From: Acidobacteriaceae bacterium
GTDB lineage: Bacteria; Acidobacteriota; Terriglobia; Terriglobales; Acidobacteriaceae
Assembly: GCA_025929125.1 (NCBI GenBank)
Contig: JAICMT010000045.1
Location: 1-8,679, forward strand
Direction of reading: 5' to 3'
DNA: 8,679 nucleotides
A model generated the notes under the pieces. That model was not told the DNA's origin, made no database searches, and saw only the letters and a list, made by a program, of their open reading frames with translations. Within the stretch, counting starts at the first letter, position 1; each line of letters opens with the position of its first letter. The position numbers and the translations under genes were made by a program. Shown here in pieces: positions 1 through 8,504 of this stretch.

Positions 1-18
1 AATAATCCAGAATTAATT

Positions 19-79
19 CAGGTGCATGGAAGCAGATTGAGCCGAAATCACCTCAAGGCTCTCCGCTTGCATGCATCTG
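19..79. repeat. long imperfect inverted repeat (hairpin) downstream of yvcK
   Basis: Bases 19-43 can pair with 57-79 around a 13-base loop (44-56). Pairing runs 19-28 with 70-79, 30-33 with 65-68, 35-36 with 62-63, and 39-43 with 57-61. There are two single mismatches (29/69 and 34/64), a 2-base bulge (37-38) and one G-T wobble (22/76). About 20 Watson-Crick pairs are therefore possible. It lies about 100 bases beyond the yvcK stop codon. On the minus strand it is followed by AU-rich sequence but no clean U run, so it is not a standard intrinsic terminator. It could be a 3'-end structure of the TPR-yvcK transcript, an interspersed palindromic repeat, or part of a small RNA. The pairing is seen directly; the role is unknown. 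Confidence 0.6.
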
Positions 80-122
80 GGCCGATTCGCGTGAGCAACC
101 CGCAACTGCTTTAGATTCAAAT

Positions 123-165
123 TTTTACCCGTAAATACCGATGCTTCTTATATTTACGCGTAAAT
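123..165. promoter_or_regulatory. pair of TTTAC-NC-GTAAA palindromes, candidate operator
   Basis: Two copies of TTTAC(N)CGTAAA lie at 124-135 (centre CC) and 153-164 (centre GC), 29 bp apart centre to centre, close to three helical turns. The second extends to a perfect 14-bp palindrome, ATTTACGCGTAAAT, at 152-165. They sit in a locally AT-rich stretch of an otherwise GC-rich window, just beyond the 3' end of yvcK. A tandem pair of the same dyad on one face of the helix is what a dimeric repressor or activator site looks like. The regulated gene would lie left of the window. The repressor family is not identified. Confidence 0.45.
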
Positions 166-182
166 TGCTGAATTCGCAATGC

Positions 183-1280
183 TTAACGATGGGGGGCGGG
201 GGCAACTCGCGGGTGCCCTGCCAAGCTCAAGACCGACTCCGCGAGCCGGTCGTAATCGTGGCGCAGCACGTTCCCTTCGTGGACAAAGCTCCCGGTAATT
301 GGCTCGACGCCGAGGGACCGAATGTGCACAAGGTCCGCTTCGATCGGGCTCTGGCCTTCGCGGGCGTACTGGCTCAGCAGGGTGGGTGAGATTGGCGCTG
401 TATTAACCAAGGCGTAGTCGAAGATCGGGCGGGACTCGCCGCCGCAGTGCTGCAGAATCCGCTCGATGTGTTGCGACGCAGTCAGCCCCAGCGACTCGTT
501 CGCCTGAGTCATGAGGTTGCCGATGTAAACGCGGGTCGCACGCGACGAGGCAATCGCCTCCGCGATGCCAGTGACCAGCATGTTGGTAATGAGGGAAGTA
601 AACAGCGAGCCCGGCCCCAGCGTGATCAGGTCGGCATTGGCAATAGCTTCCAGCGCCCCCGGAAGGGGAAGCGCATCCGCCGGGTCCAGCATGAGTTCCA
701 CAATCCGGTGCGGACTCGCCGTAATGCTGGTCTCTCCCCGTACGATGGTGCCGTTATCCATCTGTGCGGCGAGCGTCACGTTGGTGTTGGTCGCCGGGTA
801 GATACGGCCGCGCGCAGCGAGAATCTGCGAGGAAGTTTGCACCGCCTGAGCGAAATCGCCGGTGATGTCCGCAAGCGCCGCTAGAAACAGATTGCCGAAG
901 CTGTGCCCTTCTAGATCTCCCTGGCGGAAGCGGTACTGGAAGAGTTGGGCAAGCAGGTGCTCGTCCTCGGATACCGCAACCATGCAATTGCGGACGTCAC
1001 CCGGCGGTAGCATGTTGAATTCTTCACGAAGCCGGCCGGAAGAACCGCCGTCGTCGGTCACCGTAACGATTGCCGCCAGGTCGCGAATCAAATGTGCCGA
1101 GGACACGACGCCGGGGTCAGCAATTGAGGTTGACGGCGAGAGATTATCGCTGGCTCGCCGTGAGGCGGCCGGGGCAGGAACGAAGCGCTTGAGCCCCCGT
1201 AGAAGGGTTGAGAGCCCAGTGCCTCCGCCGATCGCGACGACACGAAGTCCAGGTGTTGCGGGTTTCTGCGAGGAGTTCAA
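183..1280 (-). CDS. yvcK: YvcK/CofD-like protein (gluconeogenesis factor family)
   Basis: The product is 365 aa and belongs to the YvcK branch of the CofD-like Rossmann family, known in Firmicutes and Actinobacteria to bind UDP-sugars and to be needed for cell shape and growth on gluconeogenic carbon. The visible motifs are IGGGTGLSTLLRGLK (17-31), VTVTDDGGSSGRLREEF (72-88), PPGDVRNCMVA (92-102), HSFGNLFLAAL (126-136), GPGSLFTSLI (222-231) and YIGNLMTQ (252-259), which cover the whole family core. Between the first glycine loop and the second strand (about 33-66) is an extra Ala/Ser-rich stretch of roughly 30 residues not usual in the family. The start is TTG at 1280; no ATG or GTG lies between the in-frame stop at 1323-1325 and the glycine loop, and no clear Shine-Dalgarno precedes it. 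It follows the TPR gene by 42 bases and is probably cotranscribed. Family assignment is firm; the exact start is not. Confidence 0.93.
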   Translation of the reverse strand: MNSSQKPATPGLRVVAIGGGTGLSTLLRGLKRFVPAPAASRRASDNLSPSTSIADPGVVSSAHLIRDLAAIVTVTDDGGSSGRLREEFNMLPPGDVRNCMVAVSEDEHLLAQLFQYRFRQGDLEGHSFGNLFLAALADITGDFAQAVQTSSQILAARGRIYPATNTNVTLAAQMDNGTIVRGETSITASPHRIVELMLDPADALPLPGALEAIANADLITLGPGSLFTSLITNMLVTGIAEAIASSRATRVYIGNLMTQANESLGLTASQHIERILQHCGGESRPIFDYALVNTAPISPTLLSQYAREGQSPIEADLVHIRSLGVEPITGSFVHEGNVLRHDYDRLAESVLSLAGHPRVAPAPHR

Positions 1281-1322
1281 CCAGACAAGTTTACAGCCAG
1301 CTTCGATCTCCGGCTGCGATGC

Positions 1323-1874
1323 CTAAACCTCGGGATATAGGAGCTCGGTAAAGCGAGGGTCGTCGGCCATATCCTGGAAATCTGAGTCGCTGCGGGCTTG
1401 GATCCGGTTCCTCGGGTTGAGGCGGATGGCTTCGGTTAGCTGTTCCAGGCAGGCGTGTGAGTCTCCGGTCATGCTGGCGAGCACGGCGAGACCATAAAAG
1501 GCGTAGTCCGCGGTTTTATTGACTCCGATAATCTGATTCAGATGCTGGCGAGCATCCTCGTAGTGGCCATCATTTAGCAGTGAGACAGCGTAGTCGTAGC
1601 GCTCTTCATCGGAGGTGAACTTCGTCTTCTGCTTCTGCATCTGTTGCAGGCAGGCGTTGACGTAGACGCGAATGCGTTCGGCAAGATCGGCTGGGCTGCT
1701 GGCAAGCATCTGGTTGAAGGCGGCATGTGCTTTATCAAACTTGCCTTCCTGCATCAGACGCAGTGCCGACTCGTATAGGGTGAGGGTGTGTGCGCGGTCG
1801 GCGTCCGGAGAAGAGGCGACGGAGCCGGCGAGGGTACGAGCGCGTTTGGGTGAGGTCGTGGAGGCAGTCTTCAT
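1323..1874 (-). CDS. tetratricopeptide repeat protein
   Basis: The product is 183 aa. After a basic, Ser/Thr-rich N-terminus (1-28) come three helical-hairpin repeats of TPR type at about 30-63, 92-125 and 126-158. Each carries the small-residue and aromatic pattern of TPRs, such as GKFDKAHAAF, GHYEDARQHL and the closing AIRLNPRN. The tail (DDPRFTELL, 172-180) is common at the ends of bacterial TPR proteins. There is no signal peptide or membrane segment, so it is probably a cytoplasmic protein-protein adaptor. The ATG at 1874 is preceded by AGGGA (1881-1885) six bases upstream. It lies 42 bases ahead of yvcK on the same strand, so the two may work together, but no specific partner can be read from the sequence. 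Confidence 0.88.
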   Translation of the reverse strand: MKTASTTSPKRARTLAGSVASSPDADRAHTLTLYESALRLMQEGKFDKAHAAFNQMLASSPADLAERIRVYVNACLQQMQKQKTKFTSDEERYDYAVSLLNDGHYEDARQHLNQIIGVNKTADYAFYGLAVLASMTGDSHACLEQLTEAIRLNPRNRIQARSDSDFQDMADDPRFTELLYPEV

Positions 1875-1923
1875 GTTTCGTCCCTGTCAAAAGCTCTGTC
1901 TGAAGCTGGTGCCATGTGCCGGA

Positions 1924-2012
1924 GACCTGAAGCGGTCGCGATTCACACTCGCTACTTAAACTACATCGGCTACACTTGTTCCGGTTTTATACGCAGAGTT
2001 GCGCTTCAGGTC
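1924..2012. repeat. perfect 11-bp inverted repeat flanking the TPR promoter
   Basis: GACCTGAAGCG at 1924-1934 is matched by its exact reverse complement at 2002-2012, with 67 bases between. The right arm overlaps both the DUF4254 stop codon and the -35 box of the promoter proposed for the TPR-yvcK unit. The left arm falls in the predicted 5' leader. Because transcription from that promoter would start between the arms, a hairpin could form only in read-through transcripts from DUF4254. A pair of protein-binding sites on DNA is the alternative. Chance cannot be excluded. Confidence 0.45.
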
Positions 2013-2014
2013 AA
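1986..2014 (-). promoter_or_regulatory. sigma70-type promoter for the TPR-yvcK unit
   Basis: On the minus strand, TTGACC (2014-2009) and TATAAA (1991-1986) are separated by exactly 17 bases. Each box matches the housekeeping consensus at five of six positions. Transcription would begin near 1979, giving a leader of about 105 bases before the TPR start at 1874. The -35 box overlaps the stop codon of the upstream DUF4254 gene, so the TPR-yvcK pair can be transcribed independently of it. Confidence 0.6.
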
Positions 2015-2631
2015 CTCACGACGCTGGCACCATGCTTATAGATGGCCGGATTGAGTTCGGGGTCGTTATACATCTTCATCTGCCTGTAGAGCTTAAAGCG
2101 CCGGCGCTGGGTCAGAACGTCTGCCCAGAGGGAATCCAGGCAGCCCACCAGATCGTCCCGTTGCTCTTTTAGTAGGGCGAGGCGGGCGCGGTTGCGTTGG
2201 CGGTGTGCCTCCGTCGCCGATTGACGGTGAGCCTCTTCCTCGGTGTGAAAGATCTTAAGCGCCAGGATCGAGAGCCGATCCAGGATGAGCCCGGGCGTCT
2301 CAGAGTGCAGCGGAGCTTCGGGACTCTGGTGTCCCGCAGCCTCAAGCAGCAACCGATCCATGGCCTCAATGAGGTCATTGCGATGCTGATTGAGCCTGTC
2401 GATATTGTGCTTCACCTCTGCGATAATTGCATCCGAGGCTCCCGGTTCCCGGGCTTTATCCTCTTCGTGCCACAAGTCGAAGTTGGCCCGATGATTGCCA
2501 AGCGCCAGTTCGAGAAGCTGGCATGACCCAGCAAGGTTGAGCGACTTCTCGGCAGAGAAATCTTCCGCACCGTGCCACAGTTGAGTAGTCCGGTCCTGCA
2601 GCCGCGCGATTTCGTTCGCATCCAGGATCAT
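2011..2631 (-). CDS. DUF4254 domain-containing protein
   Basis: The product is 206 aa, soluble and highly charged, and fills the DUF4254 family from end to end. Recognisable blocks are NFDLWHEEDKAR (50-61), the NQHRNDLIEAMD region (81-92), SETPGLILDRLSILALKIFH (110-129) and KMYNDPELNPAIY (186-198). The biochemical function of the family is not known. I recall members beside glycosyltransferase genes in Bacteroidetes and Acidobacteria, and here it is divergent from a GT4-GT9 pair, so a role in surface-glycan assembly is a reasonable inference. I chose ATG 2631, which starts MILDANEI as in relatives. A GTG at 2670 would add 13 hydrophobic residues. Neither start has a strong Shine-Dalgarno, so the start is uncertain. 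Confidence 0.87.
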   Translation of the reverse strand: MILDANEIARLQDRTTQLWHGAEDFSAEKSLNLAGSCQLLELALGNHRANFDLWHEEDKAREPGASDAIIAEVKHNIDRLNQHRNDLIEAMDRLLLEAAGHQSPEAPLHSETPGLILDRLSILALKIFHTEEEAHRQSATEAHRQRNRARLALLKEQRDDLVGCLDSLWADVLTQRRRFKLYRQMKMYNDPELNPAIYKHGASVVS

Positions 2632-2719
2632 GAGGACGGCAGCCAAAGCGAACCAGCCTGCCCATCTCACTCTATCTCAGGCCTATGTTGGGCTGCCAGA
2701 GGCGCTTTGCTACTCTGAT

Positions 2720-2724
2720 GGAGG
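2720..2724 (+). promoter_or_regulatory. ribosome-binding site of the GT4 gene
   Basis: GGAGG lies four bases before the ATG at 2729. It selects that start over an in-frame ATG at 2630, which would run the gene through the divergent DUF4254 start and add 33 residues unlike any glycosyltransferase N-terminus. Confidence 0.75.
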
Positions 2725-2728
2725 CGAT

Positions 2729-3907
2729 ATGCGCATTCTGCTGGTGGGTAACCACGTACTCGACCGTCGCAAGCATGCGGTAAAGTTCTACGGCATGCTG
2801 TCGAAGCATCTGAGGGGCCGCGGTCATCTGGTGGAAGTTATACATCCTGGAGCAGCGCTCGAGAGAACTCGTCTGGGAGTGCTAAGGCCATGGCTTGCCG
2901 CGATTGAGCGTCGTGCTTTGTTTCCCCTACAACTCCGGGGCGCTGCCCAAGGATTTGACCTGGTGCATATCTGTCATCAGGAGGATGCCATTTACGTTGG
3001 ACATACCGCCGGCGTACCGGCGACGCTCACCTGCAATGACGTACTCGACATCGCCGCTGCCGAAGGCAAAATTCCGGAGTATCGCGGGAGCAACGCATTT
3101 CGTGCGCGGCAGCGGAAAACATTGAGATATTTGGAGCGAGCCACGCACGTGGTCTGCTCTTCCTGGAAGACCTCGCGCGAACTGGGGTCTCTGTTGGAAT
3201 TGGATAGGCAGCGGCGGCTCGTGATTCCCGCTGCAGTAGAGGTGGACAGCTCAGCGGTCTCAGCGGAATGCATCCAGAAGGTTCGCGAGGATCTGGGGCT
3301 CGCCGAAGGAGAACACTATCTTCTTCATGTGGGCGGCAACCAATGGTACCGGAACCGCCCTGGTCTGCTGCGGATCTTCCGCATGGTCCGGCAGCGGACG
3401 GGGAGCGGTCTGCGGCTGGTCGTTGCCGGTGTGCCGCTGACGGACGATATGCGCCAGTTTGTGGCTGCAAACCTGCCGAAAGGCTCCGTGATCGAAGTCG
3501 CGAATCCTGATGACTCCAGTTTGTGGGCGATTTACGCCGGAGCTGTTGCGCTGCTCCTGCCATCGTTTTATGAGCGCTCGGGATGGCGTATCGCTGAGGC
3601 ACAGAGTTGCGGATGCCCGGTAATTACGTCCAATCGCGCTCCCATGACTGAGACGGCTGGACCCGCTGCGTTATATATCGATCCCCGGGACGAAGCGGCT
3701 GCCGCTGAAGCTATCGCGTCCAAGCTAGAAGGCCTGGGCAGCCTGCGTAACCCGGGCCTGGAGAACGCAAAACGCTTCCATCCGGAGGCTGTGTTTTCAG
3801 CTTACGAGAGCTTCTTCCTCGGCGTGCTGAGAACGCGGCGCGTAACCGATGTCGTGATCGCCGCCAACGAGGCCGAGTCGGTGAGCACTCAGTCCCGGGA
3901 AGGGTGA
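2729..3907 (+). CDS. glycosyltransferase family 4 (GT-B fold)
   Basis: The product is 392 aa, the usual length for a GT4 enzyme, which transfers a sugar from a nucleotide-sugar donor with retention of configuration. The N-terminal Rossmann half begins MRILLVGNHV and contains FDLVHICHQED (76-86) and THVVCSSWKTSREL (139-152). The donor half begins at HVGGNQWYRNRPGLL (200-214). It carries the hallmark E-x7-E motif as ERSGWRIAE (E282, E290), followed by the typical SCGCPVITSNRAPMTETAG (293-311). There is no membrane segment, so it is likely a cytoplasmic or membrane-peripheral enzyme. The final 25 residues extend past the fold. Its stop overlaps the next gene's start, so it is cotranscribed with the GT9 enzyme. 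Donor and acceptor sugars cannot be read from the sequence; LPS core or another surface glycan is inferred from the partner. Confidence 0.9.
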   Translation: MRILLVGNHVLDRRKHAVKFYGMLSKHLRGRGHLVEVIHPGAALERTRLGVLRPWLAAIERRALFPLQLRGAAQGFDLVHICHQEDAIYVGHTAGVPATLTCNDVLDIAAAEGKIPEYRGSNAFRARQRKTLRYLERATHVVCSSWKTSRELGSLLELDRQRRLVIPAAVEVDSSAVSAECIQKVREDLGLAEGEHYLLHVGGNQWYRNRPGLLRIFRMVRQRTGSGLRLVVAGVPLTDDMRQFVAANLPKGSVIEVANPDDSSLWAIYAGAVALLLPSFYERSGWRIAEAQSCGCPVITSNRAPMTETAGPAALYIDPRDEAAAAEAIASKLEGLGSLRNPGLENAKRFHPEAVFSAYESFFLGVLRTRRVTDVVIAANEAESVSTQSREG

Positions 3908-4980
3908 CTGTGCAGCTGGCATCGTCGGTACGCAAGATCCTGATCTACCGGCTCGGAAGCCTAGGAGACACGATCGTCGCCTTGCCCTGCTTCCACCTGC
4001 TTGCCCGGCAGTACCCGAAGGCTGAGAGGCGGTTGCTGACAAATTTTCCTGTGATGGCGAAAGCGCCTGCCGCGGCGACAGTGCTGGGTGAAACAGGCCT
4101 GGTGCATGGATATATGTCTTACGAAGTCGGGACCAGGCGTGCCCATGAGTTGCTGAATCTTGCGTGGAAGATTCGGCAGTTCGCGCCGGACCTGTTGGTT
4201 TACCTGATGCCACTCCGACCTTGGAAGAACGTGCGTCGCGACACGGTATTTTTCCGGCTGGCGGGTCTGCGAACCATCGTGGGCCTGCCCGAGGCGCGTG
4301 ACAACCAGCGCCGAATCGACCCCTCAACGGGGCTGTACGAGAACGAGGCCTGCCGGTTAGCTCGCGCGGTTGCGCCGCTGGGGGAAGCAAATCCCGGCGA
4401 TCTGGCGAATTGGGATCTCTGCTTGACGAACGCGGAAAAGGAAACAGCGTCACGTGTACTTGCGACCCTGGCAGGTCGTCCACTCATCTTGTGTGCGCCG
4501 GGATGCAAGACCCAGTCGAAAGATTGGGAGCTGCACAACTGGCGCTCGCTGTTAGGCCGGCTGTACAAGAGATACCCGGGCTTTGGGCTGGTGCTTGCGG
4601 GTGCTCGGGAGGAGTATCAGGTTTGCGAACTCGCGGCTGCAGAGTGGGGTGGTGCGAAGCTGAACCTGGCGGGCAAACTCTCGCCGCGCGAATCAGCAGC
4701 CGTATTCGCGCATGGCTCTGTGTTCATCGGCCCCGACTCCGGCCCCAAGCATCTGGCTGCGGTCGTGGGCGTTGCGACCGTTTGCGTGTTCGCCGCGCAG
4801 GAACTGCCTGGGGTCTGGTATCCGCCTGGAGACCGCAATGTAGTGATCTATCACCAGCCTGAATGCTTCGGCTGCCGGCTGGACACTTGCATCGAAATGC
4901 AAAAGAAATGCATTCTGTCGATCACGGTGGACGAGGTGGAGCAGGCAGTGGAGCGCGTGCTCCATCGGGCGCTACGCTAG
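3904..4980 (+). CDS. glycosyltransferase family 9 (heptosyltransferase-like)
   Basis: The product is about 358 aa, of the family that includes ADP-heptose:LPS heptosyltransferases acting at the inner face of the cytoplasmic membrane. Signatures are RLGSLGDTIVALP (16-28), LILCAPGCKTQSKDW (near 194-208), the nucleotide-sugar loop PDSGPKHLAA (277-286), and a C-terminal cysteine cluster C321-x2-C324-x4-C329-x6-C336, also common in GT9 proteins. The GTG at 3904 overlaps the upstream TGA as GTGA, consistent with translational coupling. A second GTG at 3910 sits six bases after GGGAAGG (3897-3903), a better spacing, so the protein may be two residues shorter. Whether it transfers heptose or another sugar is not decided by sequence. 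It is a probable cell-envelope partner of the GT4 enzyme. Confidence 0.9.
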   Translation: MTVQLASSVRKILIYRLGSLGDTIVALPCFHLLARQYPKAERRLLTNFPVMAKAPAAATVLGETGLVHGYMSYEVGTRRAHELLNLAWKIRQFAPDLLVYLMPLRPWKNVRRDTVFFRLAGLRTIVGLPEARDNQRRIDPSTGLYENEACRLARAVAPLGEANPGDLANWDLCLTNAEKETASRVLATLAGRPLILCAPGCKTQSKDWELHNWRSLLGRLYKRYPGFGLVLAGAREEYQVCELAAAEWGGAKLNLAGKLSPRESAAVFAHGSVFIGPDSGPKHLAAVVGVATVCVFAAQELPGVWYPPGDRNVVIYHQPECFGCRLDTCIEMQKKCILSITVDEVEQAVERVLHRALR

Positions 4981-4983
4981 ATC

Positions 4984-7600
<2,617 letters not shown>

Positions 7601-7627
7601 TGGTGCAAGAGGCAGTCACCGATGAGG

Positions 7628-7633
7628 AGTATA
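7628..7633 (-). promoter_or_regulatory. possible -10 box for metY-metX
   Basis: TATACT on the minus strand, five of six to consensus, lies 11 bases past the dehydrogenase stop codon. Transcription would begin near 7621, just ahead of the structured leader, giving about 205 bases of 5' leader. No convincing -35 box is found 16-18 bases upstream, so this is tentative. Confidence 0.3.
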
Positions 7634-7644
7634 CAGCAGCGGTT

Positions 7645-8469
7645 CTAGAAATGCAGACCTCCGCCGCAGATGAGGACCTCTCCGGTGACGTAATCCGACA
7701 GCGGGGAGCAGAAGAAGAGAACGGCGTTAGCAGCCTCCTCCGGCGTGCCCAGCCGGCCGAGCGGACAGGCAGCGACCATGGCGTCGAGTGCCTGGACAGG
7801 GACGCCGATCTTGATCTGCTGGCCGCGAACGCTCAGGGTCCCGTCCGCTATAGCAGGCCGGACCAGACGAGTGTCGATCAGTCCGAAACCAACTGCGTTC
7901 ACATTGACGTTGTAGCGCCCCCACTCCTTTGCGAGAGTCTTGGTGAGTCCAATCACGCCAGCTTTGGCTGAGGAGTACGCGGCCTGCCCGGGATTTCCGT
8001 CAGTTCCCGCGATGGAAGTGATGTTGACCACTTTGCGCATGACCCGCCTGCCCGCGGCCCCTTCCGCTTTCGCCGCAGAGCGGATGGATTCCGCAGCCGC
8101 GCGAAGAATGCGAAAGGGGGCGACCAGATGTATGTCGAGCATGGCCTGGAATTGTTGGTCGGTCATCTTCTGGATGACGGTGTCCCACGTGTATCCGGCA
8201 TTGTTGACGATGATGTCAAGGCCGCCAAAGGCGGACAGAGTCGCACTCACGAGCGCGGCGGGGGAGCCGGGCTCCGTAATGTCGCTGGCAAAGTGGCGCA
8301 GACGTTCAGCCTGGCCCAGCTCCCCCGCAGTTCGCTCTAGCAGCTCGGCGTCCACATCGTTGAGCATGACGTTGGCTCCGGAGCCGAGCAGTGCCGCTCC
8401 AATTGCTCGGCCGATCCCTCGAGCTGAGCCGGTCACCAGCGCCGTGCGGCCTTCGAGCGTGAACGACAT
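7645..8469 (-). CDS. short-chain dehydrogenase/reductase (SDR), FabG-like
   Basis: The product is 274 aa, a classical SDR oxidoreductase. The cofactor loop TGSARGIG is at 13-20, NNAG at 89-92, the catalytic Ser at 152 (ITSIAG), and Tyr165 and Lys169 in YSSAK. The C-terminus runs through CPLGRLGTPEEAANAV to the usual SDYVTGEVL...GGG ending. Asp38 at the end of the second strand suggests a preference for NAD(H) over NADP(H). The fourth catalytic position, usually Asn in a D-x-N-L sequence, is His114 (LDIHLVAPF). The substrate is unknown; FabG-like 3-oxoacyl reduction is only one possibility, since SDRs with this look act on many alcohols and ketones. The ATG at 8469 has GGAGGA (8477-8482) seven bases upstream. 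It follows the probable DUF309 gene by 30 bases on the same strand and is likely in its operon. Confidence 0.9.
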   Translation of the reverse strand: MSFTLEGRTALVTGSARGIGRAIGAALLGSGANVMLNDVDAELLERTAGELGQAERLRHFASDITEPGSPAALVSATLSAFGGLDIIVNNAGYTWDTVIQKMTDQQFQAMLDIHLVAPFRILRAAAESIRSAAKAEGAAGRRVMRKVVNITSIAGTDGNPGQAAYSSAKAGVIGLTKTLAKEWGRYNVNVNAVGFGLIDTRLVRPAIADGTLSVRGQQIKIGVPVQALDAMVAACPLGRLGTPEEAANAVLFFCSPLSDYVTGEVLICGGGLHF

Positions 8470-8498
8470 ACGTGGGTCCTCCGGAGCCCCTGGCGCGG

Positions 8499-8504
8499 AT
8501 TATA
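8499..8504 (-). promoter_or_regulatory. possible internal promoter (-10 box) for the SDR gene
   Basis: A perfect TATAAT on the minus strand overlaps the TAA stop codon of the upstream gene. Transcription from it would start near 8492, leaving a short leader that contains the SDR ribosome-binding site. No recognisable -35 box lies at the proper distance, so it may be chance, though an exact TATAAT stands out in this GC-rich context. Confidence 0.3.

Noticed and set aside
1885..1890. Perfect TTGACA on the minus strand just before the TPR start.
   Set aside because: It lies only about ten bases from the start codon and no -10 box can fit between it and the gene; it is part of the ribosome-binding region by chance.
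2688..2716. TTGGGC-N17-TACTCT as a promoter for the GT4 gene.
   Set aside because: Each box matches the consensus at only three of six positions, and the start site would fall on the ribosome-binding site.
2630..2728. Upstream start for the GT4 gene at 2630.
   Set aside because: It would overlap the divergent DUF4254 start, and the ATG at 2729 has GGAGG four bases upstream and begins with the standard MRILLV strand.
3027..3602. Open frame of 191 codons on the minus strand inside the GT4 gene.
   Set aside because: The composition is low-complexity and antisense to conserved GT4 motifs; it is treated as a shadow.
3797..4483. Open frame of 228 codons on the minus strand opposite the glycosyltransferases.
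   Set aside because: It is rich in Pro, Arg, Ser and Gly, has no domain pattern, and spans the junction of two well-supported genes on the other strand.
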